A stretch of DNA of 64,000 bases. It comes from Litorivita pollutaquae. Lineage in GTDB: Bacteria > Pseudomonadota > Alphaproteobacteria > Rhodobacterales > Rhodobacteraceae. Within the stretch, counting starts at the first letter, position 1. The number at the start of each line of letters is the position of its first letter. A program made the position numbers and the translations under genes. Positions 1 to 7,349 of this stretch are shown in pieces. The notes under the pieces were generated by a model. The model saw only the letters and a program-made list of their open reading frames with translations. It had not been told where the DNA came from and ran no database searches. The DNA lies in assembly GCF_003205515.1 (NCBI RefSeq), contig NZ_KZ826486.1, positions 1 to 64,000 on the forward strand. The letters are read 5' to 3'.

Positions 1-548
1 AGCACCCACAGCACCGGATTTACCCATACCTGCTCCGGAAGCTACCAATCACGCGGCCGAACCACGTTTGGTGCAGTGACATCACCTACATCCCTGTGAG
101 GCGTGGGTTCTTGTATCTGGTCGCCATCATGGATTGGGCGACCCGCAAGGTCTTGGCGTGGCGGCTCTCGAACACGCTGGATGCCCGTTTTTGTGTCGAA
201 GCCTTGAACGAGGCAATCGCTAAATACGGCAAGCCCGAGGTCATGAATACGGACCAAGGATCGCAGTTCACGGGTGCAGCCTGGATCACCACCTTGACCG
301 AGGGAGATGTCAAAATCTCAATGGATGGTCGAGGTCGTTATCTCGATAACATCTTCATCGAACGGCTGTGGCGGTCACTCAAACAGGAGGCCGTATATTT
401 GCACGAATTACAGGATGGGTTCCAAGCCAAACGCGTGATTAAAGACTGGATTGGGTTCTACAACTCTGAACGGCCTCACACAGCCCTCGACAAGCGATCC
501 CCAGACGACGCATTCTTCGACACGGAACGAACCCAAAAGGCGGCATGA
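1..548 (+). CDS. IS3-family transposase OrfB (partial, N-terminus outside window)
   Basis: This is the DDE integrase-type catalytic part of an IS3-family transposase, which cuts and joins the IS ends. The frame is open to the window edge (first whole codon at 3), so the GTG at 96 is an internal codon and not the start. The conserved context WCSDITYIP is followed by the first Asp of that motif, a second Asp in NTDQGSQFT and the Glu in IERLWRSLKQE. The C-terminal RPH.ALDKRSPDDAF block is also typical. In IS3 elements OrfB is usually made as a frameshift fusion with OrfA, and OrfA is not in the window. Confidence 0.9.
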   Translation, partial: HPQHRIYPYLLRKLPITRPNHVWCSDITYIPVRRGFLYLVAIMDWATRKVLAWRLSNTLDARFCVEALNEAIAKYGKPEVMNTDQGSQFTGAAWITTLTEGDVKISMDGRGRYLDNIFIERLWRSLKQEAVYLHELQDGFQAKRVIKDWIGFYNSERPHTALDKRSPDDAFFDTERTQKAA

Positions 549-609
549 CACCAACCCGATTACATCTTAGCTGAGCCGCAAAGCTGTCCTAAAAAGCAGG
601 ACCACTTCA
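1..609 (+). mobile_element. IS3-family insertion sequence, right part
   Basis: The transposase reading frame runs in from the window edge and ends at 548. The sequence that follows ends at about 609 in ...GGACCACTTCA, whose complement TGAAGTGGTCC fits an IS3-family terminal inverted repeat. The left end is outside the window, so the target duplication cannot be checked. The right end interrupts the NTPase gene that starts at 1356 on the other strand. Confidence 0.75.
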
Positions 610-1356
610 ATGATGGGCCACACTTTCCAAATAGTTTGGGTTAACCATCAAGAAGAAGACAAACCCCTCCCTCCCGAAGACCAATTTCATAGCCTCCAGC
701 AAGGAAATCGCATACTCTGGGTGGCATCTGTCGAGCTCATCAATGATGATGATAATCCGTTTGGATTCGGCTCCTTCGGTAAGCGCATCCCTGAGCCGGT
801 CAATTTGTGCCGGAAACTCCTCTTGCCTAGCTTTTTCCGCCGCAAGATGAGTGGCCAGTATCTGGCCCGCCGCTTTTGACATACCAGCTTCGAGCTCATC
901 TATTGTATTGTCTAGCGCTTCTATATCAGGTGATTGATCTTTGATCCGCTCCGAAACCAGCTCAATGACTTCCTCGGCCCCCGAACGTAGCACTGCGCGC
1001 ACTATTGCCTTCGATGCGACCCCTGCAATTTTCAAGGTTTTATTCTTGATCGCCTGAGACAGCGGTTTGCCTGACACAGGGGTGGCAGCTATGAGCGCGG
1101 CCATGAAGGTTATCATGGGATCGCCAGAGTAGTCTGATTGCTGAGCATCAATCTCAATTACAAGTTCGCCGCTCTGCCGAAGTTGCTGTGCCCACGCCTT
1201 ACGGAAGAAGGTTTTGCCTTTACCAAAACCCGCCTCGATAGATATCACTTTTGAAGTGTCTATTGATTTCACAATATTGGTGAAGGTTTGACCATACTCG
1301 GCGAACCCTAATTGGTCCTTGACCCAAACATCGTCGCAACTGTTTTCTAGGTCCAT
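607..1356 (-). CDS. KAP-family P-loop NTPase, C-terminus removed by IS insertion
   Basis: The 249-residue product has a Walker A motif near residue 43 (EAGFGKGKT) and a Walker B motif IIIIIDELDR near residue 215, the pattern of KAP-family NTPases. That family includes PifA, the phage-exclusion protein of plasmid F, so a role in phage interference is possible but only inferred. Family members are normally about twice this length or more. The frame stops at the IS3 boundary: its TGA (609-607) is the first three bases of the IS end. A GAGAG just upstream of the ATG could serve as ribosome binding site. It is probably non-functional, although the NTPase core is largely intact. Confidence 0.7.
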   Translation of the reverse strand: MDLENSCDDVWVKDQLGFAEYGQTFTNIVKSIDTSKVISIEAGFGKGKTFFRKAWAQQLRQSGELVIEIDAQQSDYSGDPMITFMAALIAATPVSGKPLSQAIKNKTLKIAGVASKAIVRAVLRSGAEEVIELVSERIKDQSPDIEALDNTIDELEAGMSKAAGQILATHLAAEKARQEEFPAQIDRLRDALTEGAESKRIIIIIDELDRCHPEYAISLLEAMKLVFGREGFVFFLMVNPNYLESVAHH

Positions 1357-1882
1357 TTACTCTCACTAACTAAATTTTGGTCTGAACGCCGCCAACAGAA
1401 TGAGACACTTGTTTTTGTCTCATATTCTCAGGGCCTAATTGATCCAAGTCGAGATACTACTGTAACAATCGGCATTACCAGTTTGCAATGGATAGGATTG
1501 CAGCGGTTTCGCCCGCTGCAAAGGTGAAAAATTGCCATCGCGATAGGCGAAAGGTCTACCTCTCGCATCTTTGGTTCGTTTTCTCCACGCAACGATGCCG
1601 CTATGAAGTGGGTTGCTAATTTGGCGCGCTCAGCCTTGAGAGTCCACGCTGATGCCGTGGTGTGCGGAGCTAAGCTCACCGCCCCTCTACCCCCTCCCAA
1701 ATTCGCTGTGTGGCGCGACCCCAGATCGCAGGCACCTCACTTACCCACAATTTTGATTTCCGGACCGTATTCCACGGGTTGCCCTAACATCGACCGGTTG
1801 CCCAAACTCAGAAACAATTCAGCCGACAAATCCGATCAGCTTCAAGTGACTGAGACTTGGTAAAATTGGCGGGGTGTAGAAC

Positions 1883-1932
1883 GGGACAAGGGGGGCACCC
1901 CCCTACGGGGGGTGTCCCTCCCCCCGTGTCCC
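1883..1932. repeat. Nested inverted repeat (possible cruciform)
   Basis: The outer arms 1883-1895 and 1920-1932 match at 12 of 13 positions (GGGACA, one mismatch, then a run of G). Inside them, 1896-1903 and 1907-1914 form a perfect 8-bp stem (CACCCCCC against GGGGGGTG) with a 3-base loop TAC. Alternative pairing of 1890-1903 with 1907-1920 gives a longer stem with two G-T pairs. It has no T-run, so a simple terminator is unlikely. Confidence 0.6.
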
Positions 1933-1987
1933 ACTCCACTCTCACCGGGACAGGTCGGGACTAGGCGGGACAAGACACGGTTGTCCC
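1883..1987. repeat. Cluster of seven GGGACA/TGTCCC repeats
   Basis: GGGACA occurs at 1883, 1947 and 1967, a one-base variant GGGACT at 1957, and the inverted form TGTCCC at 1913, 1927 and 1982. The copies at 1947, 1957 and 1967 are in exact 10-bp register, each preceded by C. Such phased direct repeats resemble iterons or other protein-binding arrays of replication or packaging sites. No gene product that would bind them is identified here. Confidence 0.6.
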
Positions 1988-2064
1988 AAACCCTTCCAAA
2001 ACTTACATTCAGGCAACCGCTGCAAGGTCTATCGCCTTAGTTTCTCAGTTTTTGCGTAGCGTAG

Positions 2065-2078
2065 GTTTCAATTGAAAC
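2065..2078. promoter_or_regulatory. Perfect 14-bp palindrome, possible operator
   Basis: GTTTCAATTGAAAC reads the same on both strands. It lies in the gene-poor stretch about 270 bases upstream of the small gene at 2348. A dimeric regulator site is plausible, but no second copy or known consensus supports it. Confidence 0.3.
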
Positions 2079-2347
2079 GTTGCGCGCCGAGAGCTCGCAA
2101 GAGAGGGTGATTGTATTGCTCAAAACAATCATGGAACAATATTTCAGCCCCGCGCGCTCTTCGCAGTTGAGCCATCCGGCAAAGATTGAGTTTATGGGTC
2201 CTCCCAAAGGGCAGGCCCTCACGGGAGTAATTCGCACCCCATGCAATTGACTTAAAAGAAAAAATCTTCAAGTTGAGATTTGGGTTGTTGTTGTTGTCCC
2301 TTGAGCAACCAATATCCGAAGCGCATATCAATATTGAGGTTAGGGTG

Positions 2348-2551
2348 ATGAAAGTAAGAGTAGAGGTTGAAGAGAGCTATTTCGGTGGCGACCATGGGAA
2401 TGATGTTCCGGGAGTGCGCGTGACCTGCACGCACTGCGATCACTCCGTCGAGGTTTTCGGAACGGGAGAATCTTCAATCCGAAGAGGCGCGGTCATGCTC
2501 CGCGAGGAATGCCCGGCGCAAGAAGACAACTTCTATTCATTCGAAGACTAA
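2348..2551 (+). CDS. Small CxxC-motif protein of unknown function
   Basis: A 67-residue acidic protein. The open frame extends upstream to 2273, but the ATG at 2348 is preceded by GAGGTTAGGG and gives a sensible N-terminus (MKVRVEVEESYF). A CTHCDHS motif near residue 28 and a further Cys near residue 55 suggest metal binding, or at least a small zinc-ribbon-like fold; only one clear CxxC pair is visible. I do not recognise the family. It lies upstream of and convergent with the XRE gene, within the mobile element. Confidence 0.55.
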   Translation: MKVRVEVEESYFGGDHGNDVPGVRVTCTHCDHSVEVFGTGESSIRRGAVMLREECPAQEDNFYSFED

Positions 2552-2574
2552 CCATCATCCCTAGTACCTCAGTC

Positions 2575-2808
2575 CTAACTTGAAGTTGGCTTGGCTAAAC
2601 GCACTCCGACACCAGCACCGTTCTCTGGAACAAAAATAACACCGCCAGCTTCAAGAGCCTTCCTTATGCTCTCGATTGTTGAGGTGCGGGTATCAGAGCC
2701 ATTTTCTATTCGAGAAATCGTGTTTGCCGTAATCCCAGATTTGTCCGCGAGATCGCGTACCGACCATCGGAGTGCAGCTCGTGCCATTCGAAGTTGATCT
2801 GCATTCAT
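2575..2808 (-). CDS. XRE-type helix-turn-helix repressor
   Basis: The 77-residue product is almost entirely one lambda-repressor-like helix-turn-helix domain: RMARAALRWSVRDLADKSGI followed by ITANTISRIENGSDTRTSTI, then a short C-terminal strand region. The ATG at 2808 is chosen; a TTG at 2823 would add five residues without a better ribosome binding site. It is transcribed divergently from the genes at 2912 and 3164, and an imperfect inverted repeat lies in the shared intergenic gap. It is probably the element's own repressor, controlling itself and the rightward genes. Target and inducer are not visible. Confidence 0.8.
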   Translation of the reverse strand: MNADQLRMARAALRWSVRDLADKSGITANTISRIENGSDTRTSTIESIRKALEAGGVIFVPENGAGVGVRLAKPTSS

Positions 2809-2830
2809 GGTGTATTTGTCCAAATTTACG

Positions 2831-2860
2831 TTGACAAGGCACCTATAACTGATGCTAATT
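2831..2860 (+). promoter_or_regulatory. Candidate rightward promoter of the element
   Basis: TTGACA at 2831-2836 is a perfect -35 box. The best -10 candidates 16-18 bases on (TGCTAA, GCTAAT, CTAATT) are only moderate. It would read towards the 59-codon gene at 2912, and the inverted repeat at 2850-2872 overlaps its -10 region, as expected for repression. Confidence 0.35.
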
Positions 2861-2872
2861 TGTACAGTATCA
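2850..2872. promoter_or_regulatory. Imperfect inverted repeat, possible XRE operator
   Basis: TGATGCT, a 9-base spacer, then AGTATCA: the 7-base arms match at 6 of 7 positions. It lies between the divergent XRE gene (start 2808) and the gene at 2912. Position and size fit an operator for a dimeric helix-turn-helix repressor; this is inference. Confidence 0.4.
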
Positions 2873-2911
2873 CCTTAAAGGGTGTAGAACAACAAATTAG
2901 GATCATCGATT

Positions 2912-3091
2912 ATGAATGCACCACACTCGCCCGCCACAGAACAACCCATCACAAACTTGAGGACACTTGCGAACCTTTTGGAACTCGCTCTGCACGCCCC
3001 TGATGGCGAGGTCACCACCGGCGGAAAAGCAGCAATGCAGTTGGCAGCTCGAAACATTGTTCTCCTCGTCAGCGATTCACAAAGTGTATAA
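2912..3091 (+). CDS. Small protein of unknown function (59 residues)
   Basis: An ATG at 2912 preceded by AGGA at 2899-2902 opens a frame of 59 codons ending in TAA at 3089-3091. The predicted protein begins MNAPHSPATEQPI and has a helical, leucine/alanine-rich middle (LRTLANLLELALHAP) and a second helix-like block near the end (MQLAARNIVLLVSD). It is the first rightward gene from the candidate repressor-controlled promoter. I do not recognise the family. Small proteins in this position are often antirepressors or recombination factors, but nothing in the sequence shows that. Confidence 0.5.
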   Translation: MNAPHSPATEQPITNLRTLANLLELALHAPDGEVTTGGKAAMQLAARNIVLLVSDSQSV

Positions 3092-3100
3092 TTAATTGCG

Positions 3101-3151
3101 CACTAGTATTGATGTCTGGGGGAATTAGTGTATATCCAGTTACACACTAGT
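3101..3151. promoter_or_regulatory. Repeated CACTAGT and inverted repeat before the HTH gene
   Basis: CACTAGT occurs at 3101-3107 and again at 3145-3151, 44 bp apart, close to four helical turns. In addition TAGTGT (3126-3131) and ACACTA (3144-3149) form perfect 6-bp arms around a 12-base spacer. The cluster ends 12 bases before the ATG at 3164. It may be a binding site for the XRE protein or for the product of the gene it precedes. Confidence 0.35.
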
Positions 3152-3163
3152 GGAGAGAGAACG

Positions 3164-3781
3164 ATGAAAACAGTAACGACGCTTCGGCTAAGTGAATTCG
3201 CAAAAGCCTGTGGTCACAGCCGGGAAGCGATCAGAAATGATATCGCAAGAGGCGTTGCGCCTTGGGATGAACTTTTTTTTGAAGAAGGCAAGCAAAGAAA
3301 GTTTGATGGCTCGCACGTAATGGCATTCAAGCTTTGCCAAATGCTTGCCTCTCAAGGCATCACTGCCGAAGTGGCTTCTGCTCCATTACGGGAAGGCTTC
3401 AAAAACCTTCGAGACTGGCTCACTGCTCGCCAAGATCGGCTGGCTAGCACTAGCAATCAATGCTTAGCGATCATTTCCGCATATGAGTTCAAGCGCGGGA
3501 AAGGGCTTTTCTGGAATACAAAATCCGTCATTGGCACACCCCCTGAAATTCGCCAGGCCTTTGAAGACGCATTTCGCGCAGTTCGCAAACCCAGAGACAT
3601 CAATGGAATAACCGCGGAAAACATGTGGGACGAGCCCCTTGGGGCGCTCCGAGTAAACCTGGTAACATATGATTTAGCCTATAAAGCGGCCAAAGCTCAG
3701 GCAAGGGAGAACGGGTTTGATCTGAACTTCTTAGATATTGAGCCAACCCCCCAGCCTGATGGGTCGAAGGAACCCGAATGA
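3164..3781 (+). CDS. Helix-turn-helix protein of unknown function
   Basis: The frame is open from 3128, but the ATG at 3164 has a strong GGAGAGAG site just upstream, giving 205 residues. The N-terminal 70 residues look like a MerR-type winged helix: LSEFAKACGHSREAIRNDI as the helix-turn-helix, then RKFDGSHVMAFKLCQMLASQ. The remainder is mostly helical and unrecognised. It overlaps the start of the protease-capsid gene by 4 bases (ATGA), so the two are probably translated together. By position it could be a regulator of the capsid gene or a small packaging factor; neither is shown. Confidence 0.6.
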   Translation: MKTVTTLRLSEFAKACGHSREAIRNDIARGVAPWDELFFEEGKQRKFDGSHVMAFKLCQMLASQGITAEVASAPLREGFKNLRDWLTARQDRLASTSNQCLAIISAYEFKRGKGLFWNTKSVIGTPPEIRQAFEDAFRAVRKPRDINGITAENMWDEPLGALRVNLVTYDLAYKAAKAQARENGFDLNFLDIEPTPQPDGSKEPE

Positions 3782-5829
3782 CCAGTTTAGCACTCGGGCG
3801 CACCGAGCGGCCTCCAATGCATTTGGATCACGACTACCTTGAGCTTCGACTTTCAGGTGTGGTGGGTATCGACTTTGATGCTGCCTCGGTGTCAGACGCT
3901 TTGCAATTTTCCGTCGGCCCTTTGCGTCTTTGGTTAAACTCTGGCGGCGGGATCGCTTCCGAAGGCTCTGCTATACATGCGCTTTTGTCCTCTTACGAAG
4001 GCCACAAAACAGTCGTCGTTCAGGGCATCGCGGCAAGCGCCGCCTCCGTTATCATGATGGCAGGCGACCGGATCGAAATGTCAGCTGGGTCGGTTCTCAT
4101 GATCCACGATCCTTCGCAGGATATCACGAACTATCGCGGCACAAGTCAAGAGCACCGGAGGGTCGCTGAAAACTTGGACACTATGTCCAAGGCAATCGCC
4201 CAAATCTACTCGAAAAGGTCGGGCAGGCCACTTTCTGAGGTGCTGCAAATAATGGCGACTGAAAGCTGGTTCACCCCTGACGAGGCTGTATCTGCGGGTT
4301 TTGCAGATGCGGTCATTACTGAAGGCGCTCAGTTACCTCCGGCAGAATTTGACTACAGAGCATACGCTCATTCTCCTTTAAACCTGATCCAAATGTCCGT
4401 TCGAAACCGTTGGGTCAATAATTTTTGTAAGAAAGCAATCATGGCGAAACAATTGATCGTTGAAACTGAAGCACCTGCAATCAAAGACCCGCTCCCACCC
4501 AGCCTCATGCCGATCATGAGCACTGCGGATCGCACTGATCCGCATAAAGAGTTGAAGAGAATCCGAGCATTGACGAACTTGGCGGCCCAACCGCTCGCGC
4601 AGAGCGTAGATGCTCTATCGCGCCTCGACGGATGGATCACTGAAGGGGTCACTCCAGAAGCCGCGAGTAGCTTCATCATGGAGGAGCTTGCCGGTCTGCA
4701 CGGCCAAAATTGTGGCCGATTGACCGATGAAGTTTACTATGGAAAACATTCTGTTGGGATGTCTTGGGATGGCGGCGAAGGCCTGAGCAGCAAGATCGCT
4801 GACGGTATCTATTCGCGCGTCAACCGAGAGCATAAACCGACTATGGGGCGCGAGTTTGCCGGTGCTTCTCTCTCCGAGATCGCCGATATTTGCCTCCGAA
4901 AGAACGGCAAATCCACTTCGATGGCCTCTGTTGCGTCTCGCGTTGAAATGGCCCTGCACACAACAAGCGATTTCCCGAACATCCTTCGTGATGTGGGGAA
5001 TATGTCGCTTTCCAATGCCTATGAAGCTGCCCAGTCCGCGATCAAACAGACCAGCCGCGAAATAGCGGCTTCAAACTTCCGGACTCTGCACTCGGTTAAG
5101 GTATCAGCGGGGCCTGACCTTGAAGAGGTGGATGAGCACGGAGAGTTCAAATCAGGCACGGTGGAAGAGGGCGCGGCGACCTTTGCCGTGAAAACTTATG
5201 GTAAGATTTTTGGCATCACCCGGCAGGCTATCGTCAATGACGATTTAGATGTTTTCTCAAATATGTTCCCAATTCTCGGTCAAGGCGCTGCAAATACGGA
5301 GGCCAAACTGTTTGCGGGCTTGCTTGAAGAAAACGGCGGAGCTGGGCCAAAAATGTTCGACGGCAAAACACTGTTCCACGTTGATCACGGTAACATCGGC
5401 CAAGGCGCAACTTCACTGTCGGTGGCCAGTTTGGGTGTAGCGCGAGTTGCGATGCGCCGCCAAACAGGGATCGCCGGTGAAGCCATCAATGTTGTCCCAA
5501 CTTTCCTCGTTGTTCCACCGGAACTCGAAACACTTGCGGAACAGGTATTGACTGAAATCGCGGCAAGTGAAGTCGCGCACGCCAATCCCTTCGCCGGGAA
5601 GCTTAAACTTCTGGTCGAGCCCCGCCTTACGAGCCAAACTTCTTGGTATCTGAGTGCTGCGCCGGGTGCGCCTGATGGCCTTCAGCACGCTTATCTAGAC
5701 GGGGTATCAGGCCCTCAGTTGTTCACACGCGAGGGTTTTGAAGTGGATGGCATCGAGTATAAAATCCGAATGGATTTTGGTGCCGGCTTCACCGATCACC
5801 GAGGCTGGTTCATGAGCCCTTCCGCCTAG
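3778..5829 (+). CDS. ClpP-like prohead protease fused to major capsid protein
   Basis: One 683-residue frame joins two phage head functions. Residues about 15-185 are a ClpP-type serine protease: catalytic Ser87 in GIAASAAS, His110 in MIHDP and probable Asp177 in GFADAV. Residues about 340-683 resemble Mu gpT-like major capsid proteins, with the conserved YGKIFGITRQAIVNDDL block near residue 470 and DGKTLFHVDHGN near 525. The protease would process head proteins and the capsid part would build the shell. An internal ATG at 4441 (residue 222) lies near the junction and could start a separate capsid protein, though its ribosome binding site is weak. Known fusions of this kind occur in prophages of Rhodobacterales. 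No portal or terminase gene accompanies it. Confidence 0.85.
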   Translation: MTSLALGRTERPPMHLDHDYLELRLSGVVGIDFDAASVSDALQFSVGPLRLWLNSGGGIASEGSAIHALLSSYEGHKTVVVQGIAASAASVIMMAGDRIEMSAGSVLMIHDPSQDITNYRGTSQEHRRVAENLDTMSKAIAQIYSKRSGRPLSEVLQIMATESWFTPDEAVSAGFADAVITEGAQLPPAEFDYRAYAHSPLNLIQMSVRNRWVNNFCKKAIMAKQLIVETEAPAIKDPLPPSLMPIMSTADRTDPHKELKRIRALTNLAAQPLAQSVDALSRLDGWITEGVTPEAASSFIMEELAGLHGQNCGRLTDEVYYGKHSVGMSWDGGEGLSSKIADGIYSRVNREHKPTMGREFAGASLSEIADICLRKNGKSTSMASVASRVEMALHTTSDFPNILRDVGNMSLSNAYEAAQSAIKQTSREIAASNFRTLHSVKVSAGPDLEEVDEHGEFKSGTVEEGAATFAVKTYGKIFGITRQAIVNDDLDVFSNMFPILGQGAANTEAKLFAGLLEENGGAGPKMFDGKTLFHVDHGNIGQGATSLSVASLGVARVAMRRQTGIAGEAINVVPTFLVVPPELETLAEQVLTEIAASEVAHANPFAGKLKLLVEPRLTSQTSWYLSAAPGAPDGLQHAYLDGVSGPQLFTREGFEVDGIEYKIRMDFGAGFTDHRGWFMSPSA

Positions 5830-5900
5830 TATTCAGAGCAACCTTTCGCTCTGCCGAGATCGTATGACTGGTTTCCTTTCCGCAATGTCATACGCCATGG

Positions 5901-5932
5901 GGTGCTTGGTTTTTGGCATTGAACCGAGCACC
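5901..5932 (+). terminator. Stem-loop after the capsid gene (possible terminator)
   Basis: GGTGCTTGGTT (5901-5911) pairs with AACCGAGCACC (5922-5932), an 11-bp stem with one G-U pair and a 10-base loop. It is not followed directly by a T-run (a T5 comes about 20 bases later), so termination is uncertain; it may instead separate capsid from integrase expression. Confidence 0.35.
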
Positions 5933-5991
5933 TCAGAACCTCCTACTCAGGTATTTTTCTCGCCTCAAGAAAACAATATTTGGAATTTCCT

Positions 5992-6222
5992 ATGTCCAAT
6001 CCATCGCTCTCACCCGCCACCCAAGCAATATGCGTAAACAAAGCGAGCGCCGCTGCAATGCTCAATCTTTCGCCCGGAAAATTTTCTGAACTCATTCAAC
6101 ATGGTGCAATGCCTCAGCCACGCTGTGTAGGTACACGCCGCCTCTGGCTCGTGACCGAGCTTTACGCATTCGCTGCCGCACTCCCGTCTCAAGATGAAGA
6201 AGACAGTTGGGGTGACCTTTGA
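5992..6222 (+). CDS. AlpA-like DNA-binding protein (putative excisionase/regulator)
   Basis: A 76-residue protein with the AlpA/MerR-like layout: VNKASAAAMLNLSPGKFSELIQ is the helix-turn-helix and PQPRCVGTRRLWLVTELYAFAA the following wing and helix. Such proteins act as recombination directionality factors or activators of integrase genes in phage satellites and prophages. The ATG at 5992 is chosen over a TTG at 5980. Its stop shares one base with the integrase start (TGATG), so the two genes are translationally coupled, which supports a joint role in excision. Confidence 0.75.
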   Translation: MSNPSLSPATQAICVNKASAAAMLNLSPGKFSELIQHGAMPQPRCVGTRRLWLVTELYAFAAALPSQDEEDSWGDL

Positions 6223-7310
6223 TGTCTCAAAAGGCCAAACGAGAGTTTCCCGGCGTTACCGCATACTTGGATAGACACAAGAAGCGGCGTTTCAGGTTTC
6301 GAAAGCGGGGCTTCTCCGCTGAAATTCACGGAGAATACGGCTCGAAGGAGTTTCGCGCCAATTATGAAGCGGTAATCAGGGGGCATAAAAGCCAAAATAT
6401 CTGCATCCAAGACACTCAGCGAGGCACGATCAATGCTCTGGTGGTATCTTACTACCAAAGCCCCGAGTATGTGTCGTTGAGTGATAGCACTAAGGCGACA
6501 TACCGGCGCGAAATCGAGCGCTTGCGCAACGAACATGGGCATAGGCTCGTGACACAAATGAAACGCCAACATGTTGTTAAACTGTTAGAACCGCTCACAG
6601 ACCGACCGTCGGCGCGCAACAATCGCCTTCGTATGCTGCGGATGCTGCTCAATCATAGCGTCGAAATCGGTTGGAGGTCGGATAACCCAACGAATTCAAT
6701 TAGGAAAATGCGAACCGGGTCGCAGGGATTTCATACATGGACCGAGAGAGAGCTCGCCGCATTTTTTGCCTACCATGAAATAGGATCAACCGCGCGCACC
6801 GCAGTAACGCTAATGCTCTACACGGCATGCTCTCGAGTAGATGTTGTCCGTTTGGGGTGGCAAAATGTCTCTGACGGGCGCATTCGGTATCGCCGCAAGA
6901 AGACCGAAAGGTTTTCCGAAGTTGTGGTCGATATCCCTATTCACCCCGACCTCCAAGCAGTTCTTAATATACTATCATCATCGCAACTAACGTTTCTTGA
7001 GACTGCAGGAGGTCGCTCCCGATCCCCTAACGGATTGGGAAATGCAATGCGCCAGTGGTGCAACGATGCAGGCCTGCCAGACTGCACCTCTCACGGTCTG
7101 AGAAAAGCGTGCGCGACCCGGTTGGCGGAGGCAGGCGCATCAGAGCGCGAGATTATGGCTTGGACTGGTCACGCTTCGCCGCAAATGGTCCAAATTTATG
7201 CCGGAAAAGCGAGGCGAGGGCTCATGGCAGATCAAGGATTTGCCAAGCTTCGCAAGAACGAAACGGGTTCAAAAAATGCCGAACCCAACAAGAAAGGTTC
7301 GTCAAAATGA
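6222..7310 (+). CDS. Tyrosine-type site-specific integrase
   Basis: A 362-residue tyrosine recombinase that would insert and excise the element. The catalytic set is complete: Arg205 (ACSRVDVVRLGW), His291 and Arg294 (HGLRKA), His317 (WTGHAS) and the nucleophile Tyr326 (VQIYAGK). An N-terminal SAM-like core-binding domain covers about residues 65-170. The ATG at 6222 with GGGGTGA upstream is preferred to the TTG at 6219. The gene reads towards the tRNA-Arg 3' end, 39 bases away, the expected attachment site. Length and order (AlpA then int) match integrases of satellites and genomic islands. Confidence 0.93.
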   Translation: MSQKAKREFPGVTAYLDRHKKRRFRFRKRGFSAEIHGEYGSKEFRANYEAVIRGHKSQNICIQDTQRGTINALVVSYYQSPEYVSLSDSTKATYRREIERLRNEHGHRLVTQMKRQHVVKLLEPLTDRPSARNNRLRMLRMLLNHSVEIGWRSDNPTNSIRKMRTGSQGFHTWTERELAAFFAYHEIGSTARTAVTLMLYTACSRVDVVRLGWQNVSDGRIRYRRKKTERFSEVVVDIPIHPDLQAVLNILSSSQLTFLETAGGRSRSPNGLGNAMRQWCNDAGLPDCTSHGLRKACATRLAEAGASEREIMAWTGHASPQMVQIYAGKARRGLMADQGFAKLRKNETGSKNAEPNKKGSSK

Positions 7311-7349
7311 GAGAATTTCACAGGGGAAACAACGCCTTAAAGGCAGAAG

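Larger units (their letters stand above)
1357..2347. other. Gene-poor stretch inside the element
   Basis: Nearly 1 kb separates the NTPase gene from the next convincing gene. Several open frames of 60-90 codons exist on both strands (for example 1428-1700 minus and 1603-1863 plus), but none shows recognisable protein sequence. The stretch holds the GGGACA/TGTCCC repeat cluster at 1883-1987 and a perfect 14-bp palindrome at 2065-2078. It may be a replication, packaging or control region of the element; this is inference. Confidence 0.5.

Noticed and set aside
1428-1863. Open frames of 86-90 codons in the gene-poor part of the element
   Set aside because: They overlap on opposite strands, lack ribosome binding sites and show no recognisable protein sequence.
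2065-2078. GTTTCAATTGAAAC as a CRISPR repeat remnant
   Set aside because: Only one copy is present and there are no spacers or cas genes.
1-6200. A second copy of the tRNA-Arg 3' end as left attachment site
   Set aside because: Reading by eye found no match of useful length; a computed search would be needed to be sure.
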